Below the pieces are notes generated by a model. The model made no database searches, was not told where the DNA came from, and saw nothing but the letters and a program-made list of their open reading frames with translations. A DNA stretch of 64,000 bases, from NCBI RefSeq assembly GCF_020443565.1, contig NZ_JAIZZN010000006.1:1-64000 (forward strand), in the 5' to 3' direction. Of this stretch, positions 46,441 to 54,694 are shown in pieces; the first letter of the stretch is position 1; each line of letters starts with the position of its first letter. This stretch comes from Clostridium sp. CS001. Its GTDB lineage: Bacteria; Bacillota; Clostridia; Clostridiales; Clostridiaceae. The position numbers were made by a program, and so were the translations under genes.

Positions 46441-46803
46441 CTACATGTAATATCTTATATTGTCAATTACAATACCTGAACTTAGAATAACTATATTTAC
46501 AATCAATAGCACATTAACAAAGCTCATAACTTGAAACCATTCTTTCCACTTCCACTCATTCCTAAGTGCTCTTCTTGCGTTTCTTTTTAATATGAAACCT
46601 GAATAAAGAATTAATCCAAATGCTCCTACAATAAATAATGTGCTACGTACAGTCTCTAGTGTGGCTTTAGTTCCACCATGTTTTACTAAAGTGAATACTA
46701 ATGCAGATATCACCGTTAATATAAGCGAAATTACTAGTCCCACTATTATTGATTTAATTATATCCTTAGCAATATTAAAAATCTTGTCCTTATTCATCTT
46801 CAT
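46441..46803 (-). CDS. small three-helix membrane protein of unknown function
   Basis: 120 residues. Hydrophobic segments about 15-40, 52-70 and 88-112, with a basic loop (K-R-N-A-R-R-A-L-R-N) and a Trp-rich W-K-W-K-E-W between the second and third. No family recognised. ATG has AGAGGAAG upstream. It lies between the nitroreductase and the opp operon and is monocistronic. Confidence 0.6.
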   Translation of the reverse strand: MKMNKDKIFNIAKDIIKSIIVGLVISLILTVISALVFTLVKHGGTKATLETVRSTLFIVGAFGLILYSGFILKRNARRALRNEWKWKEWFQVMSFVNVLLIVNIVILSSGIVIDNIRYYM

Positions 46804-46869
46804 ATTCTTATCTTCTTCCTCTCTTGTATACTTATACTATAATAATAAAATCTTTTAACAACATTACAG

Positions 46870-46880
46870 CACCGCAGGTG
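46870..46880 (+). repeat. GNA-triloop hairpin, copy B
   Basis: CACC-GCA-GGTG followed by ATGACTTAA, six bases past the oppF stop (reverse orientation to the gene). The preceding bases TTTTAACAACATT also resemble the left end of the ccdA-tlpA element (3065-3077). Confidence 0.5.
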
Positions 46881-46885
46881 ATGAC

Positions 46886-47854
46886 TTAATATAAGTGACA
46901 CGCCACAAAGTGATTTGCGCCTACTTCTTTAAGTCGTGGCATTTCCTCACTACATATATTCATAGCAAAACTACATCTTTTTCTAAACCTACATCCCGGC
47001 ATAGGATTAATTGGACTTGGAACTTCACCTTGAAGCATTATTTTCTCTCTTGTTCTTTCAAGTCTTGGGTCCGGAATTGGAATTGCTGATAAAAGGGCTT
47101 TAGTATATGGGTGAAGGGGATTTTTATAAAGCTCTCCACTTTCTGTAAGCTCCGCAACAACTCCTAGATACATAACAGCTACCCTATCAGACATATGTTT
47201 AACCATTGAAAGATCATGGGCAATAAATAAGTAAGTAAGTCCCATATCTCTTTGAAGTTTAATAAGAAGATTTACAACCTGTGCCTGTATGGAAACATCA
47301 AGTGCTGATATGGGTTCGTCACACATTATAAACTTAGGTTCAACAGCTAATGCTCTTGCTATTCCTATTCTTTGTCTTTGTCCACCTGAAAATTCATGAA
47401 CAAATCTATTACTATGTTCTTTATTAAGCCCAACTAGTTGTAGAAGGTTCTGAATTCTATCTGTTCTATCTCTGGTGTTTGCAGCTAAGCCATGAATATC
47501 AATTCCTTCTGCTATTATATCTCCAACTGTCATTCTTGGATCTAAGGACGCATATGGATCTTGAAAAATTGTTTGCACTTCTTTGTAAAATGCTTTCTTT
47601 TCGGAACCTTGTATTTTGTGTACATCCTTGCCTTTATATAGAACACTACCTTCAGTTTTTTCATACATTCCAATGCAAGTTCTACCACAAGTAGTCTTTC
47701 CACACCCAGACTCACCAACAAGACCTATAGTTTCACCTTCTCTTATTATAAAGCTTACATCATCAACAGCTTTTAAAACTGCATTTTTACCTACGTCAAA
47801 ATATTTCTTTAAATTCTTAACCTCGAGTACTACTTCTTTTTTATTTAATTGCAT
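46886..47854 (-). CDS. oppF: oligopeptide ABC transporter ATPase OppF
   Basis: 322 residues. Walker A G-E-S-G-C-G-K-T-T near 43-51, Q-loop T-I-F-Q-D-P-Y-A-S-L-D-P, signature F-S-G-G-Q-R-Q-R-I, Walker B F-I-M-C-D-E-P, H-loop A-H-D. The C-terminal oligo_HPY region carries the C-R-F-R-K-R-C pattern. It hydrolyses ATP with OppD to drive peptide import. Its start codon overlaps the oppD stop by one base. Confidence 0.96.
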   Translation of the reverse strand: MQLNKKEVVLEVKNLKKYFDVGKNAVLKAVDDVSFIIREGETIGLVGESGCGKTTCGRTCIGMYEKTEGSVLYKGKDVHKIQGSEKKAFYKEVQTIFQDPYASLDPRMTVGDIIAEGIDIHGLAANTRDRTDRIQNLLQLVGLNKEHSNRFVHEFSGGQRQRIGIARALAVEPKFIMCDEPISALDVSIQAQVVNLLIKLQRDMGLTYLFIAHDLSMVKHMSDRVAVMYLGVVAELTESGELYKNPLHPYTKALLSAIPIPDPRLERTREKIMLQGEVPSPINPMPGCRFRKRCSFAMNICSEEMPRLKEVGANHFVACHLY

Positions 47855-48876
47855 TATAAAACACCCCCGCCAACTTCAAAAGGTACATCTAATTTTGGTG
47901 CCATGTCATGATGAAGCCAACATGATGCTCTGTGTTCTCCTCCAAAATCATATGTAGGAGGCTCCTTCGTTAAACATATCTTCATACAAAACGGACATCT
48001 CTGTCCAAATCCACAGCCCACTGGAGGACAAACCATATCCGGTGGTGTACCTTTAATGGATACTAAATCTTCCTTATTTTCAAGGTCTAATCTTGGTACC
48101 GCTTTAAGAAGCGCCCAGGTATAAGGATGCTTAGGATTATAGAATATATCTTCAAAATTTCCTCCCTCAACTACCTTGCCAGCATACATAACAAATATCC
48201 TATTAGCAAGATCAGCAACTACTCCAAGGTCGTGAGTAATTAGTACAACTGATGTCCCTAGCTTTTTTTGAAGGCTTTTAATTATGTTAATAATTTGTGC
48301 TTGTATTGTAACATCTAATGCTGTGGTTGGTTCGTCAGCTATTATAATACTTGGATTACAGGCAAGTGCAATGGCAATCATTACCCTTTGTCTCATACCA
48401 CCTGAAAATTGATGCGGGTATTGGCCAATCCTTTTGTCAGCATCAGGAATTCCAACAAGTTCAAGCATTTTCAAAGCTTCTGCCAAAGCTTCTCTTTTGT
48501 TCATTCCTCTATGAATTATTAAGTTTTCTGCAATTTGATTTCCAACTTTCATGGTTGGATTTAATGCCGTTAAAGCATCTTGAAAAATCATACTACATTG
48601 TCCACCCCTAAAATCCTGCCACTGCCTTTCAGTAAGTTTTAATAAATCTTCACCTTTATATAAAATCTCACTACCCTCTTTAACAACACCTTGTGGTTTT
48701 TGTATAAGTCCCATTATTGCTTTAGACGTAACGGTTTTACCACATCCTGATTCACCTACTATTGCTACACATTCTCCCTTATCTACATCAAAAGACATAC
48801 CTCTTACTGCCTGTACTTCGCCAGCATAGGTATTATATGATACTTTTAAGTTTTTAACCTCTAATAATTTTTCCAT
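47854..48876 (-). CDS. oppD: oligopeptide ABC transporter ATPase OppD
   Basis: 340 residues from ATG 48876 (AGGAGG at good spacing; a longer in-frame reading to 48918 would overlap oppC). Walker A G-E-S-G-C-G-K-T, signature F-S-G-G-M-R-Q-R-V and Walker B I-I-I-A-D-E-P-T-T-A-L-D are intact. Near the C-terminus a cysteine-rich stretch C-P-P-V-G-C-G-F-G-Q-R-C-P-F-C is the site where related DppD/OppD proteins carry an Fe-S cluster. Confidence 0.96.
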   Translation of the reverse strand: MEKLLEVKNLKVSYNTYAGEVQAVRGMSFDVDKGECVAIVGESGCGKTVTSKAIMGLIQKPQGVVKEGSEILYKGEDLLKLTERQWQDFRGGQCSMIFQDALTALNPTMKVGNQIAENLIIHRGMNKREALAEALKMLELVGIPDADKRIGQYPHQFSGGMRQRVMIAIALACNPSIIIADEPTTALDVTIQAQIINIIKSLQKKLGTSVVLITHDLGVVADLANRIFVMYAGKVVEGGNFEDIFYNPKHPYTWALLKAVPRLDLENKEDLVSIKGTPPDMVCPPVGCGFGQRCPFCMKICLTKEPPTYDFGGEHRASCWLHHDMAPKLDVPFEVGGGVL

Positions 48877-48889
48877 GTTCTGCCTCCTA

Positions 48890-49807
48890 CTATTGACGAA
48901 GTTTTGGATCCAGTGCATCTCTTAAACCATCACCAAACAAGTTAAATGCTAATACTGTTAAACAAATTGCAAGTGCTGGAAAAAATAATTGATATGGAAA
49001 GAAAGCCATTGCAGTTTGACCATAGGATATAAGTACACCCCAACTTGTATTTGGAGCTTGAAGACCTAGTCCTAAAAAGCTCAGCCCTGCTTCTGCAAAT
49101 ATATATCCCGGTATACTAGTTGCAATAGTTAATATCAGCACCCCTATTGTATTGGGAATTAAATGTTTTATTATAACTCTTGTTGGAGAAGCACCCAAGG
49201 CCTCAGCTGCAAGTATATATTCATGCTCCCTAAGTTGCATAAGTTGCCCTCTTATCATTCTTGAAGTACCACACCATGATGTAATGGTAAGTGCAATAAT
49301 TAAAGTTGGAATACTGTTGCCCAAAACTACTATTATTAATATTGTTAAAAGTAGACCTGGAATACTAGTTAGTACCTCTATGATTCTCATCATAATCTCA
49401 TCTACCCATCCACCAAAGTAAGCCATTATACCACCGTATATACAGCCAATAACAACTTGTACCGCTGTTGCAATAAGCCCTATTGCAATGGATACCCTCC
49501 CACCATACCAAACTCTTGAAAACAAGTCTCTTCCCAAGCCATCAGTTCCAAACCAATATTCACCATTAGGTAATATATTTTTATTCTTACCATTAACTGT
49601 CATAAAATCTTTTCCACTTATATATGGACCTACAGCAACTAATATTATTAGCAATATTAATACCACTAAAGATATCATCGCTATAGGATTCTTTTTAAGT
49701 CTTCTCCAGGCATCCTTCCAATATGTTATATTAGGTCTTGTTATCATATCAGCATTTTGCTCATCGCTACTAATTAATTCAAACTCTTCTTTATTTATCC
49801 CCATCAT
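48890..49807 (-). CDS. oppC: oligopeptide ABC transporter permease OppC
   Basis: 305 residues. N-terminal OppC region, then six membrane helices and the BPD coupling motif E-A-L-G-A-S-P-T-R-V-I-I-K-H (around 205-218) that contacts the ATPases. C-terminus ends with G-D-G-L-R-D-A-L-D-P-K, typical of OppC. RBS AGGGGGGAG. Confidence 0.96.
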   Translation of the reverse strand: MMGINKEEFELISSDEQNADMITRPNITYWKDAWRRLKKNPIAMISLVVLILLIILVAVGPYISGKDFMTVNGKNKNILPNGEYWFGTDGLGRDLFSRVWYGGRVSIAIGLIATAVQVVIGCIYGGIMAYFGGWVDEIMMRIIEVLTSIPGLLLTILIIVVLGNSIPTLIIALTITSWCGTSRMIRGQLMQLREHEYILAAEALGASPTRVIIKHLIPNTIGVLILTIATSIPGYIFAEAGLSFLGLGLQAPNTSWGVLISYGQTAMAFFPYQLFFPALAICLTVLAFNLFGDGLRDALDPKLRQ

Positions 49808-49822
49808 TGATAACTCCCCCCT

Positions 49823-50779
49823 CTATCTTTTTCCACCTGTGAGTCTTATTCTTGGATCAACCACTGTATACATTACGTCAGATATAAATATAGACAATAT
49901 ATACATAGCAGTAGTTAATATAGTTTGTCCCATAATTATTGGAAGATCTAGACCTGAAACTGCGCCTACATAATAAAGCCCAAGTCCTGGTATTGAAAAT
50001 ACTCTTTCAATAAAAAACGAACCTGTTATACACATTATGATAGTCATAGGTAGGTATGTTACTATTGGTATCATTGAATTCCTTAATATATGCTTAAGTA
50101 TTAATCTCTTACTTGATAAGCCCTTTGACTTTGCAGTTAGTACATAGTCTTGATTAATAACATCTAGCATAGAAGTTTTTAATAGCCTTGAATAAGATGC
50201 AATATATCCGAAACATCCTGCTAAGGTAGGTAGAACAGTATATTCCCATCCACCAAACCACAAATCTTTACCTGTAGGCCAGCCTATTACCGGAAACCAC
50301 CCAAGATTCCCCCCAAACCACTTTTGAAGTAACAGTGCAAATACAAATGAGGGTACAGAAATAAGAACAACAGCAGTTGTTATTACAGTATAGTCGGCCC
50401 ATGTACCTCTTTTCATAGCTGCAACAATTCCAAGTAGAATACCAAAAATCATTCCCACTACCATTTGTTGTATTCCTAGTCTTGCTGATGCTGGTAATTT
50501 GGTTTTTATTATACTTCCCATAGTTTGTCCAGGATAAACTATAGATTCACCAAAATCCCCCCTTAACATTCCCGTCATGCTTTTAATATATCTTTCACCA
50601 ACAGGTCTATCATATCCATATTTTTTATACATGGCAGCTTTTATATTTGGTGGTAATTTTTCTACTTTTGAAACTAGTGGGTCACCTGGTACTGCTTGCA
50701 ATAAAAAAAACGTGGCCGTGGCTATTATAAAAAGTGTCAGTAGCATTTCTGCAAACCTTCTAATAGTGTAACGAATCAT
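49823..50779 (-). CDS. oppB: oligopeptide ABC transporter permease OppB
   Basis: 318 residues, six membrane helices, N-terminal OppB pattern M-I-R-Y-T-I-R-R-F, coupling motif A-K-S-K-G-L-S-S-K-R-L-I-L-K-H and the C-terminal D-P-R-I-R-L. Follows oppA after a 72-base gap containing a stable hairpin. Confidence 0.96.
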   Translation of the reverse strand: MIRYTIRRFAEMLLTLFIIATATFFLLQAVPGDPLVSKVEKLPPNIKAAMYKKYGYDRPVGERYIKSMTGMLRGDFGESIVYPGQTMGSIIKTKLPASARLGIQQMVVGMIFGILLGIVAAMKRGTWADYTVITTAVVLISVPSFVFALLLQKWFGGNLGWFPVIGWPTGKDLWFGGWEYTVLPTLAGCFGYIASYSRLLKTSMLDVINQDYVLTAKSKGLSSKRLILKHILRNSMIPIVTYLPMTIIMCITGSFFIERVFSIPGLGLYYVGAVSGLDLPIIMGQTILTTAMYILSIFISDVMYTVVDPRIRLTGGKR

Positions 50780-50801
50780 GAAATCCTCTCCTTTTTTTAA
50801 T

Positions 50802-50835
50802 AACCTGCAGAGCTCATAGAGAGCACCTGCAGGTT
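50802..50835 (-). terminator. intercistronic hairpin between oppA and oppB
   Basis: AACCTGCAG at 50802-50810 pairs with CTGCAGGTT at 50827-50835, with further inner pairing of GCTC and GAGC. On the minus strand it is followed by ATTAAAAAAAG, without a real T-tract. It probably acts as a partial terminator or 3' stabiliser, giving more oppA than the downstream transporter genes. Confidence 0.7.
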
Positions 50836-50851
50836 GTTGTTATTATGATTA

Positions 50852-52591
50852 TTACTTTCTACCAGAAGTGTATGCCCATCTCCACTCATAAGTCATACCA
50901 AACTGAGGATACATGAAATCTTTAACATAATTTTGTACGAATCTTCTTGTATCTGTATAATAAATCGGAGCTAAAGCAACGTCTTCTTTTACTAGAAGCT
51001 CTTCAAGTCTTTGATACTGTTTAAGTCTAGTTGCAGGGTCTATCTGAGTTGCAAGCTCTTTTATGATTTTAGTATACTCTGGATTGCCATACTTCATTGA
51101 GTTATTGTCATCTTTACTTGCAAATAAATCTAGAAAGTTTATTGGGTCGTCGAAATCTCCTATCCATCCACTTACAAAAACATCCCACTTCTTCATATCT
51201 TTTTTAGCTGCAGAATAAAGTGTATAGTTTCCAAGTTCTTCTACGGTTAAATCTATTCCTATATTCTTTTTAAATTGTTGTTGCCACCATTCATTAGCTT
51301 GTTTAGCAGCTGCAGTCGCTCCGTAAGTAATATATTTAATCTTTATTTTGCTTAAATCAGTTGTATCTTTTCCAAGTTCCTTAAGTCCTTCTTTAAATAA
51401 TGCTTGAATCTTTTCAGGATTGTTTACATACTCAGTTGCTAGTTCTTTTAATGGTTCTTTAGATACTGTTCTGAATACATCGTTTCCTGCTGTTATTGAT
51501 TTTGGAATCCATCCATAAGCTGGTGTGTACCTATTCAAAAGTGTATTTAGATAGTCTTCTCTATCAAATGCCATGGACATTGCAAGTCTTATCTTTTTAT
51601 TTGACATTAATCCACTTGGTCCACCTTCCCAATTGAAACCTAGATAATAAGCACCTGGCGCGTCTCCTGAAGAAAATTGGAATTTACCTGCCTTTGCATC
51701 TGCCTTCCATTTTTCAATATACTCTTGTTTAGATCCAGTAACATCTAGTTGCTGTGTTTCAAATAATTGAGCTTGAGTTGAGAATTCTGGTATATCTCTC
51801 ATCTCTACTAGTTTAATGAATACGTTTTCAGCATCCCAATAAGTAGGATTCTTTTCAAAACTTATGCTATTATCTCTTACCCATTCCTTTATTTTATAAG
51901 GTCCACAATAAACTTGTTTTGTAGCATCTGTTTTCCAATTCTCTCCACCTGCTTTTATAATATCAAGTCTTACAGGTTGAAATGCAGTAAATGCTAATTT
52001 TTTTTCAAAATATGGTGTAGGCCTTGCGAGTGTTATAACTAATGTTTTATCATCTTTTGCAACTACTGCAACATCTTCTGCTTTTCCAGTACCGGCATTG
52101 AACTCTTCAGCACCTTTTATTTCATATGCAAAGTATGCATATGGAAAAGCATTATCCTTGTCTAATAATCTTCTGAATGAATCTACGTAATGCTGAGCAG
52201 TTACTTGCACACCATCACTCCATTTATAATCTCTTAAATGAAAAGTCCAAGTTAATCCATCTGAAGAAGTTTCCCACTTTTCAGCTCCTGCTGGCACTAT
52301 AATGTCTTTTCCGTCCACGGTTTTTGTTCTTGCTAATCCTTCTTGAAGTTCATTTACTATCGTTCCTGAGCTTGTGTCTTGTGATTCATTTGGATCTAGC
52401 GTAGTAGGTTCAATGAATACTAACTTTAAGTATTGATCATCGTCCTTCTTAGCCTCAGTACTTGGTTTTGTTGTGTCAGTAGTTGTTGGCGCTGTTGCTG
52501 GTTCATTTTTTTTGCACCCCGTAAATCCCCCTGCAACAGTTAACATAATTGTTGATACTAGCAACAAGCTGAGCATCTTTTTTGTTTTCAT
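50852..52591 (-). CDS. oppA: oligopeptide-binding lipoprotein OppA
   Basis: 579 residues. Lipoprotein signal peptide with lipobox G-F-T-G-C at about residues 22-26, a Thr/Lys/Pro linker, then a family 5 solute-binding domain beginning K-L-V-F-I-E-P-T-T-L-D-P-N. Motifs F-N-W-E-G-G and R-L-A-M-S-M-A-F-D-R are typical. It is the first gene of oppABCDF, and the hairpin after it should raise its level. Expected to bind peptides of several residues. Confidence 0.96.
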   Translation of the reverse strand: MKTKKMLSLLLVSTIMLTVAGGFTGCKKNEPATAPTTTDTTKPSTEAKKDDDQYLKLVFIEPTTLDPNESQDTSSGTIVNELQEGLARTKTVDGKDIIVPAGAEKWETSSDGLTWTFHLRDYKWSDGVQVTAQHYVDSFRRLLDKDNAFPYAYFAYEIKGAEEFNAGTGKAEDVAVVAKDDKTLVITLARPTPYFEKKLAFTAFQPVRLDIIKAGGENWKTDATKQVYCGPYKIKEWVRDNSISFEKNPTYWDAENVFIKLVEMRDIPEFSTQAQLFETQQLDVTGSKQEYIEKWKADAKAGKFQFSSGDAPGAYYLGFNWEGGPSGLMSNKKIRLAMSMAFDREDYLNTLLNRYTPAYGWIPKSITAGNDVFRTVSKEPLKELATEYVNNPEKIQALFKEGLKELGKDTTDLSKIKIKYITYGATAAAKQANEWWQQQFKKNIGIDLTVEELGNYTLYSAAKKDMKKWDVFVSGWIGDFDDPINFLDLFASKDDNNSMKYGNPEYTKIIKELATQIDPATRLKQYQRLEELLVKEDVALAPIYYTDTRRFVQNYVKDFMYPQFGMTYEWRWAYTSGRK

Positions 52592-52993
52592 TTCATAACC
52601 CCCCTAAAATATTGATAACTTTATATAAACTTTACACTAAGTGTAAAAGAATATATCCTGCTTATATGGGATATAATTACTTATATGACACATAATATTC
52701 AAATTAATTATTCTTTAGTTACATTTATGTATCCTTATTACAGTGAATATATTATAATATATTATAATACATTCTATATTATAGGTTTATTTGTTAATTA
52801 TCAATAGTTTTCCATAAAAAAGTTTTAACAACAATTAAAATATTCAGAAATATAGATAATTTAATTGAATATAGCACTAACGTTTCCCATTACTTTATAA
52901 TATAAGGTATAATGATATAAATACAATTAAACATAAGAGGCAAAACAATTAGTAATTGTTTTGTACCCCAGAGAACTACAGGAGGGAAAACAA
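52592..52993. promoter_or_regulatory. oppA/methyltransferase divergent regulatory region
   Basis: Contains a palindrome TTTACAC-TAA-GTGTAAA at 52631-52647 in the oppA leader, a possible oppA promoter on the minus strand (TTGATA 52804-52799, TATAAT 52783-52778, 15-base spacer, so weak), and at 52839-52853 a site with three mismatches to the CodY consensus A-A-T-T-T-T-C-W-G-A-A-A-A-T-T. The opp operon is a known CodY target in several Firmicutes; the palindrome matches no operator I can name. Confidence 0.4.
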
Positions 52994-54619
52994 ATGATAG
53001 AAATAAATAGTGCAGTATCAGCTCTCATAGAAAGTCTAAAAACTTCAAATGACAAGCAAAGAACTGCTATAACAAATAAACTTTCTCTAGATTATAACAA
53101 TTCAATTCCAGCATTATGGTCAAAAGCAATAACAGAGGAAAATCCAAGATTAATCCTTTCTGTTATAAGAGATATTTTAAAAAAGGAAAAACCAAGGGGT
53201 ATGCTTAGACGAACTATTGGAAATTCTAAGGAAAAATTAGCTGCACTTCTTGAACATTCAGATCCAAAAGTAAGAAAGAACGTATGTGGTATTATTGGTG
53301 AACTTGGAGATGCCGCATATTTAGAATCTTTATATAGAGCATACAGCTCTGAGGATCAACTATTTGTAAGGTATTCCTATGTACTTGCAATAGGAAACTG
53401 TGGTAGTGCTTCTGATGCAGTAAGACTGCGGGAACTGCTAAAGGACTTACTTGCAAAGGAAAATGAATCTATAGAAGATAGCTTGCTAATGACAAATAAT
53501 AAGCATATTAACGAGGAAAAACTTGCACTTACAAGAGCAATAGATAAATTATCTCCTCCTGATGGCCATGAATTTACAGGCTTTGAACATTCTGTACCTA
53601 TGCTACTCACAGTAATGAATTATCAATATCAGGTTACATTAAAAGAACTCGAGGAAAAATTAATTGAAGGCAGACTTGTAGAAGATGGTATTCTTATTCA
53701 CGAGAATGATTTAGATAAGGTTTATTCCTGCAGAACTTTTTATGAGCTTTTTTATCCTTTAGATGAGTGTAAAGACTTAGAATTTGATTACAAGATAATA
53801 GCCTCTGCCATTATAGATGCAAATATTGTAGATTTTTTAAATCAGTGTCATAATAATGATTCAAATACTCCTTTTAGGTACAGAGTAGAATTTAAAACCT
53901 CTGATTTTAATAGGGATAGGTCAGATTTCGTAAAAAACTTATCCATGGAACTGGATGAACTTTCTTGTGGAAATCTAAAGAATAGTCCTTCTTCTTATGA
54001 AGTTGAAGTTAGAATAGTTGAAAGAAATAATCTTTGCAGCGTATTTCTAAAACTGTATTCTTTTAAGGATAACAGATTTGATTATAGAAAAAATGAAATA
54101 GCTACTTCAATAAATCCTGTAACTGCGGCTATTGTAATTAAATCCATAGAAAAATATATAAACCCTAAAGCCAAAGTTATAGATTCTTTTTGTGGCACAG
54201 GAACTATGCTTATTGAAAGAGCCAAATTGGATAAGTATGAGACTTTAACAGGAGTTGATATATTTAGGACAGCTATATCAGCTGCAAGCATAAATTCTAA
54301 GCTAGCTAATATAAATTTAGAATTAATAGATGAAGATATATTAGAATATAATGCCTCAGAGCCTTTTGATGAGCTAATAACAAATATGCCTTTCGACAAT
54401 AAATCAGCAACTCACAATAAGTACGCTGATCTTTATTATGAATTTATAAATAAGATTCCTAGTCTTGTAAAAACAGGTGGAATGGTATTTATTTATACCA
54501 TAGAAAAGCAATTGTTAAGGGAAGTTTTATCAGGCAATGAGGACCTTGAACTAGTTCAAGAGATAAAAATTGAAAGTGGTAGACTTACTCCTCATGTGTT
54601 TGTTATGAGAGTAAAATAA
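52994..54619 (+). CDS. HEAT-repeat / THUMP-like / Rossmann methyltransferase fusion
   Basis: 541 residues from ATG 52994 (AGGAGGG upstream; a TTG at 52961 is unlikely). Residues about 1-180 are HEAT-like helical repeats (L-S-V-I-R-D-I-L-K-K, V-R-K-N-V-C-G-I-I-G-E-L-G-D). Residues about 290-370 resemble a THUMP-like RNA-binding region ending in D-R-F-D-Y-R. Residues about 375-541 are a class I methyltransferase with F-C-G-T-G-T-M-L-I-E as motif I and T-N-M-P-F-D-N in place of N-P-P-Y. A tRNA or rRNA base methylase is the best guess. The HEAT fusion is unusual for this group. Confidence 0.75.
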   Translation: MIEINSAVSALIESLKTSNDKQRTAITNKLSLDYNNSIPALWSKAITEENPRLILSVIRDILKKEKPRGMLRRTIGNSKEKLAALLEHSDPKVRKNVCGIIGELGDAAYLESLYRAYSSEDQLFVRYSYVLAIGNCGSASDAVRLRELLKDLLAKENESIEDSLLMTNNKHINEEKLALTRAIDKLSPPDGHEFTGFEHSVPMLLTVMNYQYQVTLKELEEKLIEGRLVEDGILIHENDLDKVYSCRTFYELFYPLDECKDLEFDYKIIASAIIDANIVDFLNQCHNNDSNTPFRYRVEFKTSDFNRDRSDFVKNLSMELDELSCGNLKNSPSSYEVEVRIVERNNLCSVFLKLYSFKDNRFDYRKNEIATSINPVTAAIVIKSIEKYINPKAKVIDSFCGTGTMLIERAKLDKYETLTGVDIFRTAISAASINSKLANINLELIDEDILEYNASEPFDELITNMPFDNKSATHNKYADLYYEFINKIPSLVKTGGMVFIYTIEKQLLREVLSGNEDLELVQEIKIESGRLTPHVFVMRVK

Positions 54620-54633
54620 TACATAAAAAAACA

Positions 54634-54665
54634 AATGGGTAACCTAGTTATTAGGTTACCCATTC
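54634..54665. terminator. bidirectional terminator
   Basis: AATGGGTAACCTA at 54634-54646 pairs with TAGGTTACCCATT at 54653-54665, with flanking A- and T-tracts. It separates the convergent methyltransferase and PepF genes. Confidence 0.92.
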
Positions 54666-54694
54666 ATTTTCTTAATTTTACTTAAATAAAGTTT

